Assembly (NCBI GenBank): GCA_944326795.1
Contig: CALVFJ010000010.1
Coordinates: forward strand, 1-48,906
Source: an uncultured Erysipelotrichaceae bacterium
GTDB lineage: Bacteria; Bacillota_I; Bacilli_A; Erysipelotrichales; Erysipelotrichaceae
DNA: 48,906 nt
Reading direction: 5' to 3'
In this document: piece by piece, positions 27,325 to 35,784 of the stretch
Position numbering within the stretch: position 1 is the stretch's first letter
How the letters are laid out: each line of letters opens with the position of its first letter
Notes under the pieces: model-generated
Databases searched by the model: none
What the model saw: the letters and a program-made list of their open reading frames with translations, nothing else
Told to the model about the DNA's origin: nothing
Made by a program: the position numbers and the translations under genes

Positions 27325-27880
27325 ACGCTCTACCAGAATACTTTCCATCTGCCGTTGAAATCAATACTATTTCACCATTTTCAATGAATAATGGAACTTT
27401 TATTTCTAGTCCTGTTTCAACTTTAGCATTTTTCGTAGCACTAGTAGCTGTGTCTCCCTTAACTGCAGATTCACATTCAACAATTTCTAATTCAACTTTA
27501 TCTGGTAAGATGATTCCTAAAATTTCACCTTCATACATTGAAATCGTTACATTATCATTTGGTTTCAAGAACTTCATTTCCCATTCTAACCGTGATTTTT
27601 CAATTTCGATCTGTTCATATGTGGCGTTATCCATAAATACCAAGGTATCTCCGGCATCATATAAATAATTCATTTCACGTTTATCGATATGAGCAGGTTC
27701 AACTTTATCACCGCCGGTAAAGGAAAGTTCATTGATTACCCCACTTCTTAAATTTTTTACTTTAACTTTAACGATCATCTGGCGCATTGCGGTCTTATTA
27801 TGCGCAATATCCAATACCGTATAAATATCTTTGCCATTTACAAATGATGCTCCTGGTTTCAAATCATTAACAATAATCAT
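27323..27880 (-). CDS. efp: Elongation factor P with atypical tip loop
   Basis: EF-P rescues ribosomes stalled at polyproline. The 185-residue protein has three beta domains as usual: KOW-like N-domain, the middle OB domain and the C-terminal OB domain with GLEIKVPLFIENGE. The tip loop of domain I is HNKTAMRQM where most EF-Ps have HxKPGKGxA, so the normally modified residue 32 is Met, not Lys or Arg, and Arg follows at 33. An in-frame ATG at 27949 lies upstream of the promoter and is rejected. AAGGAG precedes the chosen start. Confidence 0.94.
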   Translation of the reverse strand: MIIVNDLKPGASFVNGKDIYTVLDIAHNKTAMRQMIVKVKVKNLRSGVINELSFTGGDKVEPAHIDKREMNYLYDAGDTLVFMDNATYEQIEIEKSRLEWEMKFLKPNDNVTISMYEGEILGIILPDKVELEIVECESAVKGDTATSATKNAKVETGLEIKVPLFIENGEIVLISTADGKYSGRA

Positions 27881-27908
27881 CTTTCTTTTATCTCCTTGTG
27901 TACTAATT

Positions 27909-27936
27909 ATTGTAAAGAAAAAATGATATTTGTCAA
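27909..27936 (-). promoter_or_regulatory. Promoter of efp
   Basis: A perfect TTGACA (27936-27931) and TACAAT (27914-27909) with a 16-nt spacer, about 30 nt before the efp ATG. Confidence 0.82.
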
Positions 27937-27976
27937 TTGGAATTATCATCGTATATCGTAAAATAACATACGGATT

Positions 27977-28354
27977 TTATTGACCTTGTATCTGATAATC
28001 CATGATTTCTTTTCCGTCTAAGCTAAATATATAAGTGACATCCTTCATACCATACGATCTAGCAATAATCATGTCATCTTCCAATTGAATTTCTAATTTG
28101 ATATTATTCAAATAATATTCTCCGCTTTGTAATTCATTTAAATTATTATTGATAAAATTAAATACCTGTAATTGTTGCTTTTCAAAGGGAAGATATTCTT
28201 TAATGCTTTGAAGGATCAGCAATTGCTTGTTTAGCATCATCATCTGCATCATCAATAAATTAATGATCAGATAAAAGATATAAAGAAAGTAATTGCTGAT
28301 AAATCCTCTACGCCACTGATATTGCGCGTTTTTGCCTTTCACCTTTTTCTTCAT
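27977..28354 (-). CDS. Last comG-operon gene, ComGG-like
   Basis: The 125-residue product from the preferred ATG has a basic start, a hydrophobic helix (FLYIFYLIINLLMM) and a polar C-terminal domain, the shape of a minor pseudopilin. Sequence identity to known ComGG is not obvious, as is usual for this fast-changing gene, so the call rests on position. An upstream in-frame start at 28417 lies well inside the previous gene. It overlaps the ComGF-like gene by 47 nt. Confidence 0.6.
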   Translation of the reverse strand: MKKKVKGKNAQYQWRRGFISNYFLYIFYLIINLLMMQMMMLNKQLLILQSIKEYLPFEKQQLQVFNFINNNLNELQSGEYYLNNIKLEIQLEDDMIIARSYGMKDVTYIFSLDGKEIMDYQIQGQ

Positions 28355-28694
28355 AAATGATATAAATGTACTTTCCTTCTTGAATAAACCATACATCGCT
28401 GATATCACAAAGGACAAATTGGGTTCCTGGGGTCATCATTAGTCTTTCATTAATTTCATAAAGTTGATATTCTTGTTTAGCATATGTGAAATATAGAATA
28501 TTTTGATCACAATGAATTTTTTTGCTTAAAGCTAAGATGCTGCGAAGTTGGATCAAACCTATCTCATTTTGGATATCATCATAAATAAAATGCATGCTTA
28601 AACGCAAACAGCTAGTCATTAAAGGAAGAAAACATACGCTAATACAAATGATGATCAAGGTGTTGATGTAGGTTGTTCCTTGCTTATGTTCCAT
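28308..28694 (-). CDS. comGF: ComGF-like minor pseudopilin
   Basis: The 128-residue protein has an N-terminal hydrophobic helix (INTLIIICISVCFLPLM) and a ComGF-like tail with IGLIQLRSILA, LYEINERLMM and FQ-like strands. It lies sixth in the operon, the ComGF position. It overlaps both neighbours, as is usual in comG operons. Confidence 0.72.
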   Translation of the reverse strand: MEHKQGTTYINTLIIICISVCFLPLMTSCLRLSMHFIYDDIQNEIGLIQLRSILALSKKIHCDQNILYFTYAKQEYQLYEINERLMMTPGTQFVLCDISDVWFIQEGKYIYIIYEEKGERQKRAISVA

Positions 28695-28882
28695 GGTTCT
28701 AGCCCCTCTACGCTTTCAAATGCAGCTTGGGTGAATAATTGCTTAGCTTCGGCTAAAACGTCGCTGTATCGGCTTTTAACATAGCTCATCTGAGCAACTA
28801 ACATCACACAAACACAGCAAATAAAGATGCAAAATAAGGCATCTAGCAAGATAAATCCTTTATTTTTCAACAAGTCGACCAA
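28655..28882 (-). CDS. ComGE-like minor pseudopilin
   Basis: The 75-residue product has a short basic start and a type IV prepilin-like site NKGFILLDALF with a hydrophobic helix after it. The +5 residue is Asp in place of the usual Glu. The call rests on this site and on position between comGD and comGF. Confidence 0.65.
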   Translation of the reverse strand: MVDLLKNKGFILLDALFCIFICCVCVMLVAQMSYVKSRYSDVLAEAKQLFTQAAFESVEGLEPWNISKEQPTSTP

Positions 28883-29174
28883 GCCCCAATTCTACCACAA
28901 GCTGGCTGTCATAACATGTAATGGTTTGCGCTCTATTAACGTTGCCTTTTTCATTGAAATAAAGCGGATAAGCAAAATAACACCCATCTTCAGCTAAAGC
29001 TGTTTCTTTGCTTTGAAGCATGCTTTGGATCTGAGCATACCAATAATCGTACATAAACATATGATGATCCTTAAATACAAAAGGTTTGAATGATAGATAA
29101 ATCAATGATAAACAGCTGATGATCATAATACATACCAAAACTTCGATCATGGTAAACCCTTTTCTATTGCGCAT
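28860..29174 (-). CDS. comGD: ComGD-like pseudopilin
   Basis: The protein begins MRNRKGFTMIEVLVCIMIIS, a textbook prepilin signal: basic start, cleavage after Gly, Glu at +5 and a hydrophobic helix. The rest is a short polar domain with two cysteines. The ATG at 29174 gives the standard short leader. An ATG at 29186 is possible. It overlaps the end of comGC. Confidence 0.78.
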   Translation of the reverse strand: MRNRKGFTMIEVLVCIMIISCLSLIYLSFKPFVFKDHHMFMYDYWYAQIQSMLQSKETALAEDGCYFAYPLYFNEKGNVNRAQTITCYDSQLVVELGLGRLVEK

Positions 29175-29457
29175 AAGCCTGTCCATCACCGATATATATC
29201 GCTTTATTATTAGAACATTTTGTTTGCTGTTCACTGAGTAAACCGGCATTTACCAAATCAATAATATCTGAAGGATATTCATCATACTGCAGCTTATATT
29301 CCATGATCGCAGCATCAACGACCTTTACCAAAGCCTGACATCCCTTATCATCCACGATATTTATTACATTCTGGATATTAGGTATCGTAAGCAAAAATAA
29401 AATAGATAAGATGCAAACAACAATGATCATTTCTAACATCGTAAAACCTTTTTTCAT
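29164..29457 (-). CDS. comGC: Major competence pseudopilin ComGC
   Basis: ComGC is the main subunit of the transformation pilus that takes up DNA. The 97-residue protein starts MKKGFTMLEMIIVVCILSIL, a perfect prepilin signal (cleaved after Gly, Glu at +5). It has IPNIQ after the helix, as in other ComGC proteins, and two later cysteines. GGAGGT lies 7 nt before the ATG at 29457. A GTG 9 nt upstream overlaps the ribosome site and is rejected. Confidence 0.92.
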   Translation of the reverse strand: MKKGFTMLEMIIVVCILSILFLLTIPNIQNVINIVDDKGCQALVKVVDAAIMEYKLQYDEYPSDIIDLVNAGLLSEQQTKCSNNKAIYIGDGQAYAQ

Positions 29458-29469
29458 CTTAATCACCTC

Positions 29470-30519
29470 CTACAAATGTGAAATGACACCTAAAGGCATC
29501 AATAAGATCTGATAAACAAAAACAAGCATTATTCCCAGCATCACATATGAAAATAACTGCAATCCCACACCTAGATTTCGGCATCTTTCCTTAACCTTTA
29601 ATGCATTTACTTCCATATATCCAACTAGCATTTCTTCAATACGTGAAGTATTGATAGCAATGATCATAAATTTATTTAAAGCTTGATCTAATAATGACAA
29701 ATTCAAGGCTTTTTCCATTATTTCTCCATTTTGCAACTGCTTATCAATGCTTGCTGCAACATATGCTATCAAAGGTTTATGCGGCAGATTACATAACACC
29801 GCCATGCTTTGCTTGGTTGATAAACCATTTTTTTGACAATGATAAAAAAAGCGAACAAAATCATTGGTAACAAAATCTTGCCAAAATCCCTGTTTTATAA
29901 AGCGATGAAAAAAAATATATCCTTTTACTTGATTTTTTTCTTGTTTAAAATATAAGATGAACACTAAAATGATAATAAGCATGAATAAAGAAATATTAGC
30001 AATCAGCTGCATGGTCAAATGCAAATATAGTATCGTATCATTAATTTGAGCAAAGTTCTGCATTATTTCTAACATTCCAGGAAAAACCCACAAATTGAAA
30101 AAATATATGCCCAAAATAGTGGCAATAAGTATCAATGATGGATAAGCAAGGTTTTTTATATACATTTTATTTTGCATATCATCATCTTGTACCATTTCGA
30201 TCATTAAACCTAAACTGATCGAAAATGATTCAAAGCGGATCAAAGCGGAAAAATAATCTGCATATTTCTTTTCAAGATAATCAACAAACAATTTTTCTAT
30301 CATTTCTCCATCTTGCAATCTTTGGTCAATTGCAGCAAAGACTTCAGCATTTTTTGGATTTTTCAGCAATGACAAACATTCTTTAAATGAAAATCCGGTT
30401 TGTAATAACCGATGAATTGCTAAAAGATCAAAATTGCTTATATGTTGTGTAGCATTTGCTTTAACGATTCTTTTTAAATATAGTTTCAATATCTTCATGG
30501 TATTCTGGCAACTGTTCAT
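29470..30519 (-). CDS. comGB: Competence pilus platform protein ComGB
   Basis: ComGB is the inner membrane platform of the pseudopilus. The 349-residue protein has two GspF-type domains: the FDLLAIHRLLQTGFSFKECL motif in the first half and FVRFFYHCQKNGLSTKQSM in the second. There are three membrane segments (about 124-146, 165-189 and 325-345). Its start lies inside comGA (59-nt overlap). A second ATG 21 nt further in (30498) is an alternative. Confidence 0.9.
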   Translation of the reverse strand: MNSCQNTMKILKLYLKRIVKANATQHISNFDLLAIHRLLQTGFSFKECLSLLKNPKNAEVFAAIDQRLQDGEMIEKLFVDYLEKKYADYFSALIRFESFSISLGLMIEMVQDDDMQNKMYIKNLAYPSLILIATILGIYFFNLWVFPGMLEIMQNFAQINDTILYLHLTMQLIANISLFMLIIILVFILYFKQEKNQVKGYIFFHRFIKQGFWQDFVTNDFVRFFYHCQKNGLSTKQSMAVLCNLPHKPLIAYVAASIDKQLQNGEIMEKALNLSLLDQALNKFMIIAINTSRIEEMLVGYMEVNALKVKERCRNLGVGLQLFSYVMLGIMLVFVYQILLMPLGVISHL

Positions 30520-31387
30520 ATTTAAAAAAATAGTTTATTTCTTTAGGCGTTAAGACTTCGTAAAGCCCAGTATAGCTATCATATGACTGAACCAAACGTT
30601 GATTAAAAACATAGCTCAAGCAATCTTTTAATTGCAAACGCAAAACTCCCAATTCCAACATCCTTTCGATTGCCAACAAACAATTGGCAGCATGGATGGT
30701 CGTAAATACCAAATGCCCTGTCAAAGCACATCTTATGGCCATTTTTGCAGCTATATCATCTCTAATTTCTCCGATCATGATGATATCTGGATCATGCCTC
30801 ATTAACTGTTTTATTCCTTGCGCATAATTAAAATTATTTGCTTCATTGATCTGTAGCTGAACATAATGATCATCATATACTTCAATCGGATCTTCCAAAG
30901 TATAGATTTTTTTATGTTGGATATGCTGTAATATCGTATATAAAGTTGTCGTTTTGCCACTTGAGGTAGGTCCGCTAAAAATGATCAGGCCTGTTGATAG
31001 TTGGCATATTTGCTTAAAACAGCTGATGATACGACGATCATCACATAGATCACCAAGCATTAATTTTTCATGGTTATTAAGCAGTCTTAATACTCCACAT
31101 GATATATCTTGAGAATTTAAACAAGCAAAGCGCAAAGATATTTTTTGATCCTTGATCATGATATTAAAATGTCCAGTTTGCGGTAAGCTGCGTAACGCAA
31201 GATCAAGATTTGCCCGATACATCAAATAGCGATAAAATCTGTCATCATCAATTTTAGATTTAACACTAAAAAGCTGTTTATTTATCCGCAATTCGATCAT
31301 GACCTTTTGCTGCTTGAGAGTAAAGTGAATGTCTGTTGCGTGATTTTTTAGAGCAAGCACTATCAATTCCATCAACCGTTGTTCCAT
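30461..31387 (-). CDS. comGA: Competence pilus assembly ATPase ComGA
   Basis: ComGA is the PilT/GspE-type hexameric ATPase powering pseudopilus assembly. The 308-residue protein has Walker A GPTSSGKTTT, the Asp box YTLEDPIEVY, Walker B IIMIGEIRDD and the His box LVFTTIHAANCL. It has the short N-terminal domain typical of ComGA. GGAGGAGG precedes the ATG. It is the first gene of the seven-gene comG operon. Confidence 0.94.
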   Translation of the reverse strand: MEQRLMELIVLALKNHATDIHFTLKQQKVMIELRINKQLFSVKSKIDDDRFYRYLMYRANLDLALRSLPQTGHFNIMIKDQKISLRFACLNSQDISCGVLRLLNNHEKLMLGDLCDDRRIISCFKQICQLSTGLIIFSGPTSSGKTTTLYTILQHIQHKKIYTLEDPIEVYDDHYVQLQINEANNFNYAQGIKQLMRHDPDIIMIGEIRDDIAAKMAIRCALTGHLVFTTIHAANCLLAIERMLELGVLRLQLKDCLSYVFNQRLVQSYDSYTGLYEVLTPKEINYFFKYEQLPEYHEDIETIFKKNR

Positions 31388-31433
31388 TTGCCTCCTCCTT
31401 GCTTAGATATAATCATCTTTTGTTGATTAGCCT

Positions 31434-31470
31434 AAAAAAAGCTTATGAACTATTTTTTGTTCATAAGCTT
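31434..31470 (-). terminator. Terminator after the MBL-fold gene
   Basis: A 12-bp perfect stem AAGCTTATGAAC/GTTCATAAGCTT (31470-31459 and 31450-31439) is followed by a T-run and ends the rpmG-MBL transcript. Confidence 0.92.
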
Positions 31471-32067
31471 TTAACGTAAATAATAATTATATGCTAGCTC
31501 ATCAGCTAATCTCGAATCATCGCCATGTCCACTGTAAATGACCAAATCAGGATCAAGTTGTTTGATCATTTTTAAACTTTGATGCATCTTAGCATCATTT
31601 CCAGAATATAGATCACAACGACCAATACTACCTTTAAAAATGACATCGCCAGCAAACATGACATTTTTATATATCAACAAGACGCTGCCATCTGTATGTC
31701 CACTAGCCTTAATTACTTTTAAAGAAAAATCATTGATCTTTGTTATATCATATTGATAATTTTTAACATCATGCCATATCTTTCCTGTATATCCATTCAT
31801 TTGATTATAAGGACAATTTCTGATCAACTTTTCATCCTCATGATCGATATAGATATCACAGCCATAATGCTCAGCTAACTCATCAACAGCTCCGATATGA
31901 TCAAAATGACCGTGTGTCAAACAAATGCCATCAACACAAAGATCATTGATCTGAGCTATGATCCTATCGGCTTTTTTGCCTGGATCAATGATCAAGCAAT
32001 GACCATTTTCAATTAATAAATAACAATTGGTTTCAAAAAAACCAACAACGATCTTTTTAATTTCCAT
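31471..32067 (-). CDS. MBL-fold metallo-hydrolase (glyoxalase II-like, YqgX family)
   Basis: The 198-residue metallo-beta-lactamase-fold protein has the THGHFDHIG metal motif (about residues 51-59), a second histidine in ASGHTDGS, the aspartate in FAGDVIF and a final YSGHGDD. It lacks the C-terminal domain of true glyoxalase II. It lies between rpmG and comGA, as related genes do in other Firmicutes. The substrate is unknown. No strong ribosome site is visible, so it may depend on read-through from rpmG. Confidence 0.88.
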   Translation of the reverse strand: MEIKKIVVGFFETNCYLLIENGHCLIIDPGKKADRIIAQINDLCVDGICLTHGHFDHIGAVDELAEHYGCDIYIDHEDEKLIRNCPYNQMNGYTGKIWHDVKNYQYDITKINDFSLKVIKASGHTDGSVLLIYKNVMFAGDVIFKGSIGRCDLYSGNDAKMHQSLKMIKQLDPDLVIYSGHGDDSRLADELAYNYYLR

Positions 32068-32078
32068 GACTAAAATTA

Positions 32079-32100
32079 AAAATAGCCCTTTGGCTATTTT
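32079..32100 (-). terminator. Terminator of rpmG
   Basis: Arms AAAATAGCC/GGCTATTTT around a 4-nt loop are followed by a T-rich run. The hairpin overlaps the rpmG stop codon and lies just before the MBL gene. Confidence 0.68.
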
Positions 32101-32246
32101 TTCTCCTTATGTAATGTTTTTTTGCGGCAAACTGGACAATATTTTTGGATTTCCATTTTTTCTGCATGTTTACGTTTATTTCTAGTACCGATGTAGTTTT
32201 CTTCACCACATACTGAACATTTGAAAGTAATATTTTCTCTTGGCAT
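32094..32246 (-). CDS. rpmG: 50S ribosomal protein L33
   Basis: A 50-residue frame, MPRENITFKCSVCGEENYIG followed by a basic middle and KYCPVCRKKTLHKEKK, is a typical zinc-binding L33: cysteines at 10, 13, 37 and 40 form the ribbon. AAGGAGGGT lies upstream of the ATG. It is short enough to be missed by ORF callers. It begins the rpmG-MBL transcript. Confidence 0.94.
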   Translation of the reverse strand: MPRENITFKCSVCGEENYIGTRNKRKHAEKMEIQKYCPVCRKKTLHKEKK

Positions 32247-32278
32247 CGTTGCTACCCTCCTTTAAAATTCGCATTAGT

Positions 32279-32307
32279 AGTATAACATAAGATTAATTCT
32301 TTAGCAA
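32279..32307 (-). promoter_or_regulatory. Promoter of rpmG
   Basis: TTGCTA (32307-32302) and TATACT (32284-32279), with TG before the -10, are 17 nt apart. Confidence 0.75.
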
Positions 32308-32370
32308 AGCATTATTTATGAAAATGCTATTTTAATCCTTAATTTGTTGTATAATGATTGTGGTGATGAT

Positions 32371-33426
32371 ATGAAAAGAACAGAAACAAGAAAAATAATG
32401 GTTGGCAATGTACAAATTGGCCAACAAAATCGTTGTGTCCTGCAGTCAATGTGCAATACCAAGACCAAAGATGTCGAAGCAACAGTTGCCCAGATCAAAC
32501 GTCTTGAGAAAAATGGTTGTGAGATTGCCCGCTTAGCCATCTTGGATGCACAGGATGCCCAAGCCATCAAAATGATCAAACAACAAACAAATATCCCCTT
32601 GGTTGCCGATATCCACTTCAATCATCAGCTTGCTATCATAGCCATTGAAAATGGAATCGACAAGATAAGGATCAATCCTGGTAATATTGGTTCCATGGAA
32701 AATGTAAAGCAAGTAGTCGAAGCGTGCAAAATACATCATGTTCCAATTAGGATCGGTATCAATGCAGGCTCTTTAGAAAAAGAGCTATTAGCTAAATATG
32801 GTAAGCCTTGTGCCCAAGCGATGATCGAAAGCGCAAAAAAACATGTCGATATCTTAGAATCGCTTGATTTCTACGATATATGTCTTTCATTTAAATCTAG
32901 CGATGTTCAGCTATGTATCGATGCCTACAAATTAGCTAGCGAAACTTTCCCTTACCCATTGCATCTAGGCGTTACAGAAGCAGGAACCTTTATGACAAGC
33001 TCGATCAAATCCAGTGCGGCCTTAGGCACTTTGCTTCATGAAGGAATTGGTGATACGATCAGGATCAGTGTTTCTAGTGAACCCGAAGAAGAACTTATCA
33101 TTGGAAAACAATTATTAAAATGCTTTGATCTGATCAAAAATGTCCCTAATTTAATCTCCTGCCCGACCTGTGGTCGTATTCAATATGATATGCTACCAAT
33201 AGTCAAAGAAATTGAAGCTTTCTTAAATACCATCAACGCAGATATAACCGTAGCAATCATGGGCTGTCCGGTAAATGGTCCACAAGAAGCCTCGCGAGCT
33301 GATATCGGGATTGCCGGTGGCAAAGATCAAGGCTTGCTATTTAAAAAAGGCCAGCTGATCAAGACCGTTCCTCAAGATCAGCTAGTCAAGACCTTAAAAG
33401 ATGAAATCTTAGCGATGATCGCATAA
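32371..33426 (+). CDS. ispG: HMB-PP synthase IspG (4-hydroxy-3-methylbut-2-enyl diphosphate synthase)
   Basis: IspG is the 4Fe-4S enzyme of the MEP isoprenoid pathway before IspH. The 351-residue protein starts MKRTETRKIMVGNVQIG. It has the TIM-barrel segments LVADIHFN and KIRINPGNIG and the C-terminal iron-sulphur domain with SCPTCGR and MGCPVNGPQEA. A TATAAT box (32350-32355) lies just upstream, so an upstream in-frame start at 32344, before that box, is rejected. Confidence 0.95.
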   Translation: MKRTETRKIMVGNVQIGQQNRCVLQSMCNTKTKDVEATVAQIKRLEKNGCEIARLAILDAQDAQAIKMIKQQTNIPLVADIHFNHQLAIIAIENGIDKIRINPGNIGSMENVKQVVEACKIHHVPIRIGINAGSLEKELLAKYGKPCAQAMIESAKKHVDILESLDFYDICLSFKSSDVQLCIDAYKLASETFPYPLHLGVTEAGTFMTSSIKSSAALGTLLHEGIGDTIRISVSSEPEEELIIGKQLLKCFDLIKNVPNLISCPTCGRIQYDMLPIVKEIEAFLNTINADITVAIMGCPVNGPQEASRADIGIAGGKDQGLLFKKGQLIKTVPQDQLVKTLKDEILAMIA

Positions 33427-33459
33427 AATAAGCCTTAAGCTGATTGCTTAAGGCTTATT
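33427..33459. terminator. Bidirectional terminator between ispG and cshB
   Basis: A 14-bp perfect stem AATAAGCCTTAAGC/GCTTAAGGCTTATT with a 5-nt loop has T-runs on both sides and serves both convergent genes. Confidence 0.93.
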
Positions 33460-34822
33460 TTTGTTTCATCTGATTTTTTTCGATCTGGCGTTTTTTGAAC
33501 ATTTCTTTACGTTGTGCTTTGATCTGCGCACGAATATAGTCTCTTCTTTCTTGACGCTTGATCTTTTCAATTTCCATCTTGCGTTTCTTCTTATATCCTG
33601 GTTTTACTTTTTCATTTTTACGACGTAGTTTCATAGCAATTTCTTTTTCATGCTGATCATTGGCTCTAAATGGCTTAGAACCATAAGGCTTAAGATTACG
33701 CCATTTGCCATCTTTACAATCGCGATGAACAAATTTTATACCATTTTTAGCCAATAACTTAATGTTATGATCATCATCTTCATGATAAAGCAAGAAACAT
33801 GTTCCATCTTTACCAGCTCTTCCGGTCCTGCCCGCACGATGAATATAAAATTCCAGCTCATTCGGCAAACCGCAACTAATAACATGTGTGATGCCTTCGA
33901 TATCGATTCCTCTTGCCGCAATATCTGTTGCTACTACATAAGACTCTTCAAGATTTGCAAGCTGACGCATAGCTTGCTTTCTTTCTCTTGCCTGCAAACC
34001 GCCATGGATCTCAACGACTTTTTGTTTGTTATTCCGTAGGGTTTGAGCAATATTAGCTGCCTCTTCACGCGTATTAGCAAAGATCAAACATACATAAGGC
34101 ATGAAACCTGGTAAGATATCCAATACTTTTTCCGCATAGCTTTTATGTTTACATGGGATAAGCACATGTTCGATCCGTGGATTGAATCTTTTATCTTCCC
34201 TGATCTGAACCGTTTGTGGATTTGCCATATATTTTTTTAGGAACGGTCTTAAAGCCTGTGGAATCGTCGCGCTAAAAGCCAACATCTGCAGATCATGCCC
34301 CATTCGTGAACATATCGCATCAACATCATCTAAAAACCCAAACTCTAAGGTCATATCAGCTTCATCGACCACAAAGATCTTGGCTTTGTCAACGCGTAAG
34401 ATCGATTCTTGCAAAAATAGATCTTTGATCCTTCCTGGCGTTCCGATGACCATCTGTGGCTGTTTTTTCAAACTTTCGGTCATCTTTTCTTTCTCGATAC
34501 CGCCGGTAATCAATCGAATATTAAAAGCCGGATTAATTTTCTGCATCATTTTTGCGCGATTGTAGATCTGTAAAGCTAATTCACGGGTTGGTGCAGTTAT
34601 CACAGCTTGGACTTCTGCGATATTAGGATCGATCATATTAAAAAGCGGAATTAAAAAAGCATGGGTCTTACCCGTACCAGTATCAGAAATAGCAATGACG
34701 CTTTTCTTTTTTAGCACTTCACTTATGACCGCTTCTTGAATCTTAGTAGGATGTTCAAATTCATTGGCTTTGATAAATTCTAAAACATCAGCATTCAAAT
34801 TAAAATCTTGAAATGTTTTCAT
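33455..34822 (-). CDS. cshB: DEAD-box RNA helicase (CshB-like)
   Basis: The 455-residue protein has the full DEAD-box set: Q-motif (HPTKIQ), motif I SDTGTGK, PTRELA, DEAD, SAT, and HRAGRTGR in motif VI. A basic, Lys/Arg-rich tail of about 70 residues follows, as in CshB-type helicases that act on structured RNA in the cold or during ribosome assembly. The ispG-cshB-ispH neighbourhood matches the yqf region of Bacillus. The start shares a divergent 56-nt gap with ispH. Confidence 0.92.
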   Translation of the reverse strand: MKTFQDFNLNADVLEFIKANEFEHPTKIQEAVISEVLKKKSVIAISDTGTGKTHAFLIPLFNMIDPNIAEVQAVITAPTRELALQIYNRAKMMQKINPAFNIRLITGGIEKEKMTESLKKQPQMVIGTPGRIKDLFLQESILRVDKAKIFVVDEADMTLEFGFLDDVDAICSRMGHDLQMLAFSATIPQALRPFLKKYMANPQTVQIREDKRFNPRIEHVLIPCKHKSYAEKVLDILPGFMPYVCLIFANTREEAANIAQTLRNNKQKVVEIHGGLQARERKQAMRQLANLEESYVVATDIAARGIDIEGITHVISCGLPNELEFYIHRAGRTGRAGKDGTCFLLYHEDDDHNIKLLAKNGIKFVHRDCKDGKWRNLKPYGSKPFRANDQHEKEIAMKLRRKNEKVKPGYKKKRKMEIEKIKRQERRDYIRAQIKAQRKEMFKKRQIEKNQMKQK

Positions 34823-34878
34823 GGTATCATCCTTTCTAATGCCTTATAATTATACTAGATTAAAGGAGAATTAGCTAT

Positions 34879-35784
34879 ATGGAAATTATTCCTGTTGTCC
34901 CTCGCGGCTATTGTAAAGGTGTTTATAGAGCTATCAAGATTGCCAAAGAAACCGTTAAGCTTTACCCTGATCAGCCCATATATATGCTGGGAATGATCGT
35001 TCATAATCGTTTTGTCGTCGAGGCTTGTGAGCATTACAATATTCGTTGCATCGAAGATAAGGATCTAACTCGCGTGGAATTATTAGATAAGATCGATAAA
35101 GGGGTTGTCATTTTTACCGCCCACGGTGTAAGTTTAGAGGTCAAAGCAAAGGCCCAAGCTAAAGGCTTGATCATCGTCGATGCTTCATGTGAAGACGTTT
35201 TAAAGACCCACCAAATCATCTTAGAACATATTCCCAATGGCGATTGTATCTATATTGGCAAAAAACACCATCCTGAAGCCGAAGGTGCTTGTGGACTAGG
35301 CTCAAATATCTATCTAGTTTCTAACATGGAAGATATCGACAAATTACCTAGGCTTCATAATGTCTTGATCACCAATCAAACAACGATGAGCATCATCGAG
35401 ATCCAAAAGCTAATAGATCATGCCTTAAGAAAGTACCCTGATGCCAAGGTTGCTGATGAGATATGCAATGCTACCAGAATAAGGCAGCAAGCAATTTTAA
35501 AATTAAAAGATATTGACAGCTTGATCGTCGTTGGTGATCCTACCTCCAATAACAGCAAAAAATTAAAAGAGATCGCCAAACAAAACATCCCCAATATATA
35601 TATGATCGAAACCGTAAATGATCTAAATGAAGAGATGTTCAAAGATGTTGAGCGGCTAGCCATTACCAGTGGCGCTAGTACCCCTACCTATCTTACAGAA
35701 CAGATCATCCAGATGATCCAAGAATATGATAAGACAAAGATCCTAAATAAAAAGCCTATCGAGATCGATAAGATCCTCGATTAG
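34879..35784 (+). CDS. ispH: HMB-PP reductase IspH
   Basis: IspH makes IPP and DMAPP in the last MEP step using a 4Fe-4S cluster. The 301-residue protein has the three cluster cysteines in RGYCKGVYRA (C12), VDASCEDV and DEICNATRIRQ, with conserved IVHNRFVV, TAHGVS, KKHHPEAEG and SGASTP. AAAGGAG precedes the ATG. It ends in a 4-nt convergent overlap with rsuA. With ispG this places both terminal MEP enzymes in the window. Confidence 0.96.
   Translation: MEIIPVVPRGYCKGVYRAIKIAKETVKLYPDQPIYMLGMIVHNRFVVEACEHYNIRCIEDKDLTRVELLDKIDKGVVIFTAHGVSLEVKAKAQAKGLIIVDASCEDVLKTHQIILEHIPNGDCIYIGKKHHPEAEGACGLGSNIYLVSNMEDIDKLPRLHNVLITNQTTMSIIEIQKLIDHALRKYPDAKVADEICNATRIRQQAILKLKDIDSLIVVGDPTSNNSKKLKEIAKQNIPNIYMIETVNDLNEEMFKDVERLAITSGASTPTYLTEQIIQMIQEYDKTKILNKKPIEIDKILD

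Noticed and set aside
27881..27949. Longer N-terminus for EF-P
   Set aside because: It lies upstream of or within a strong promoter (TTGACA/TACAAT), and the family start is at 27880.
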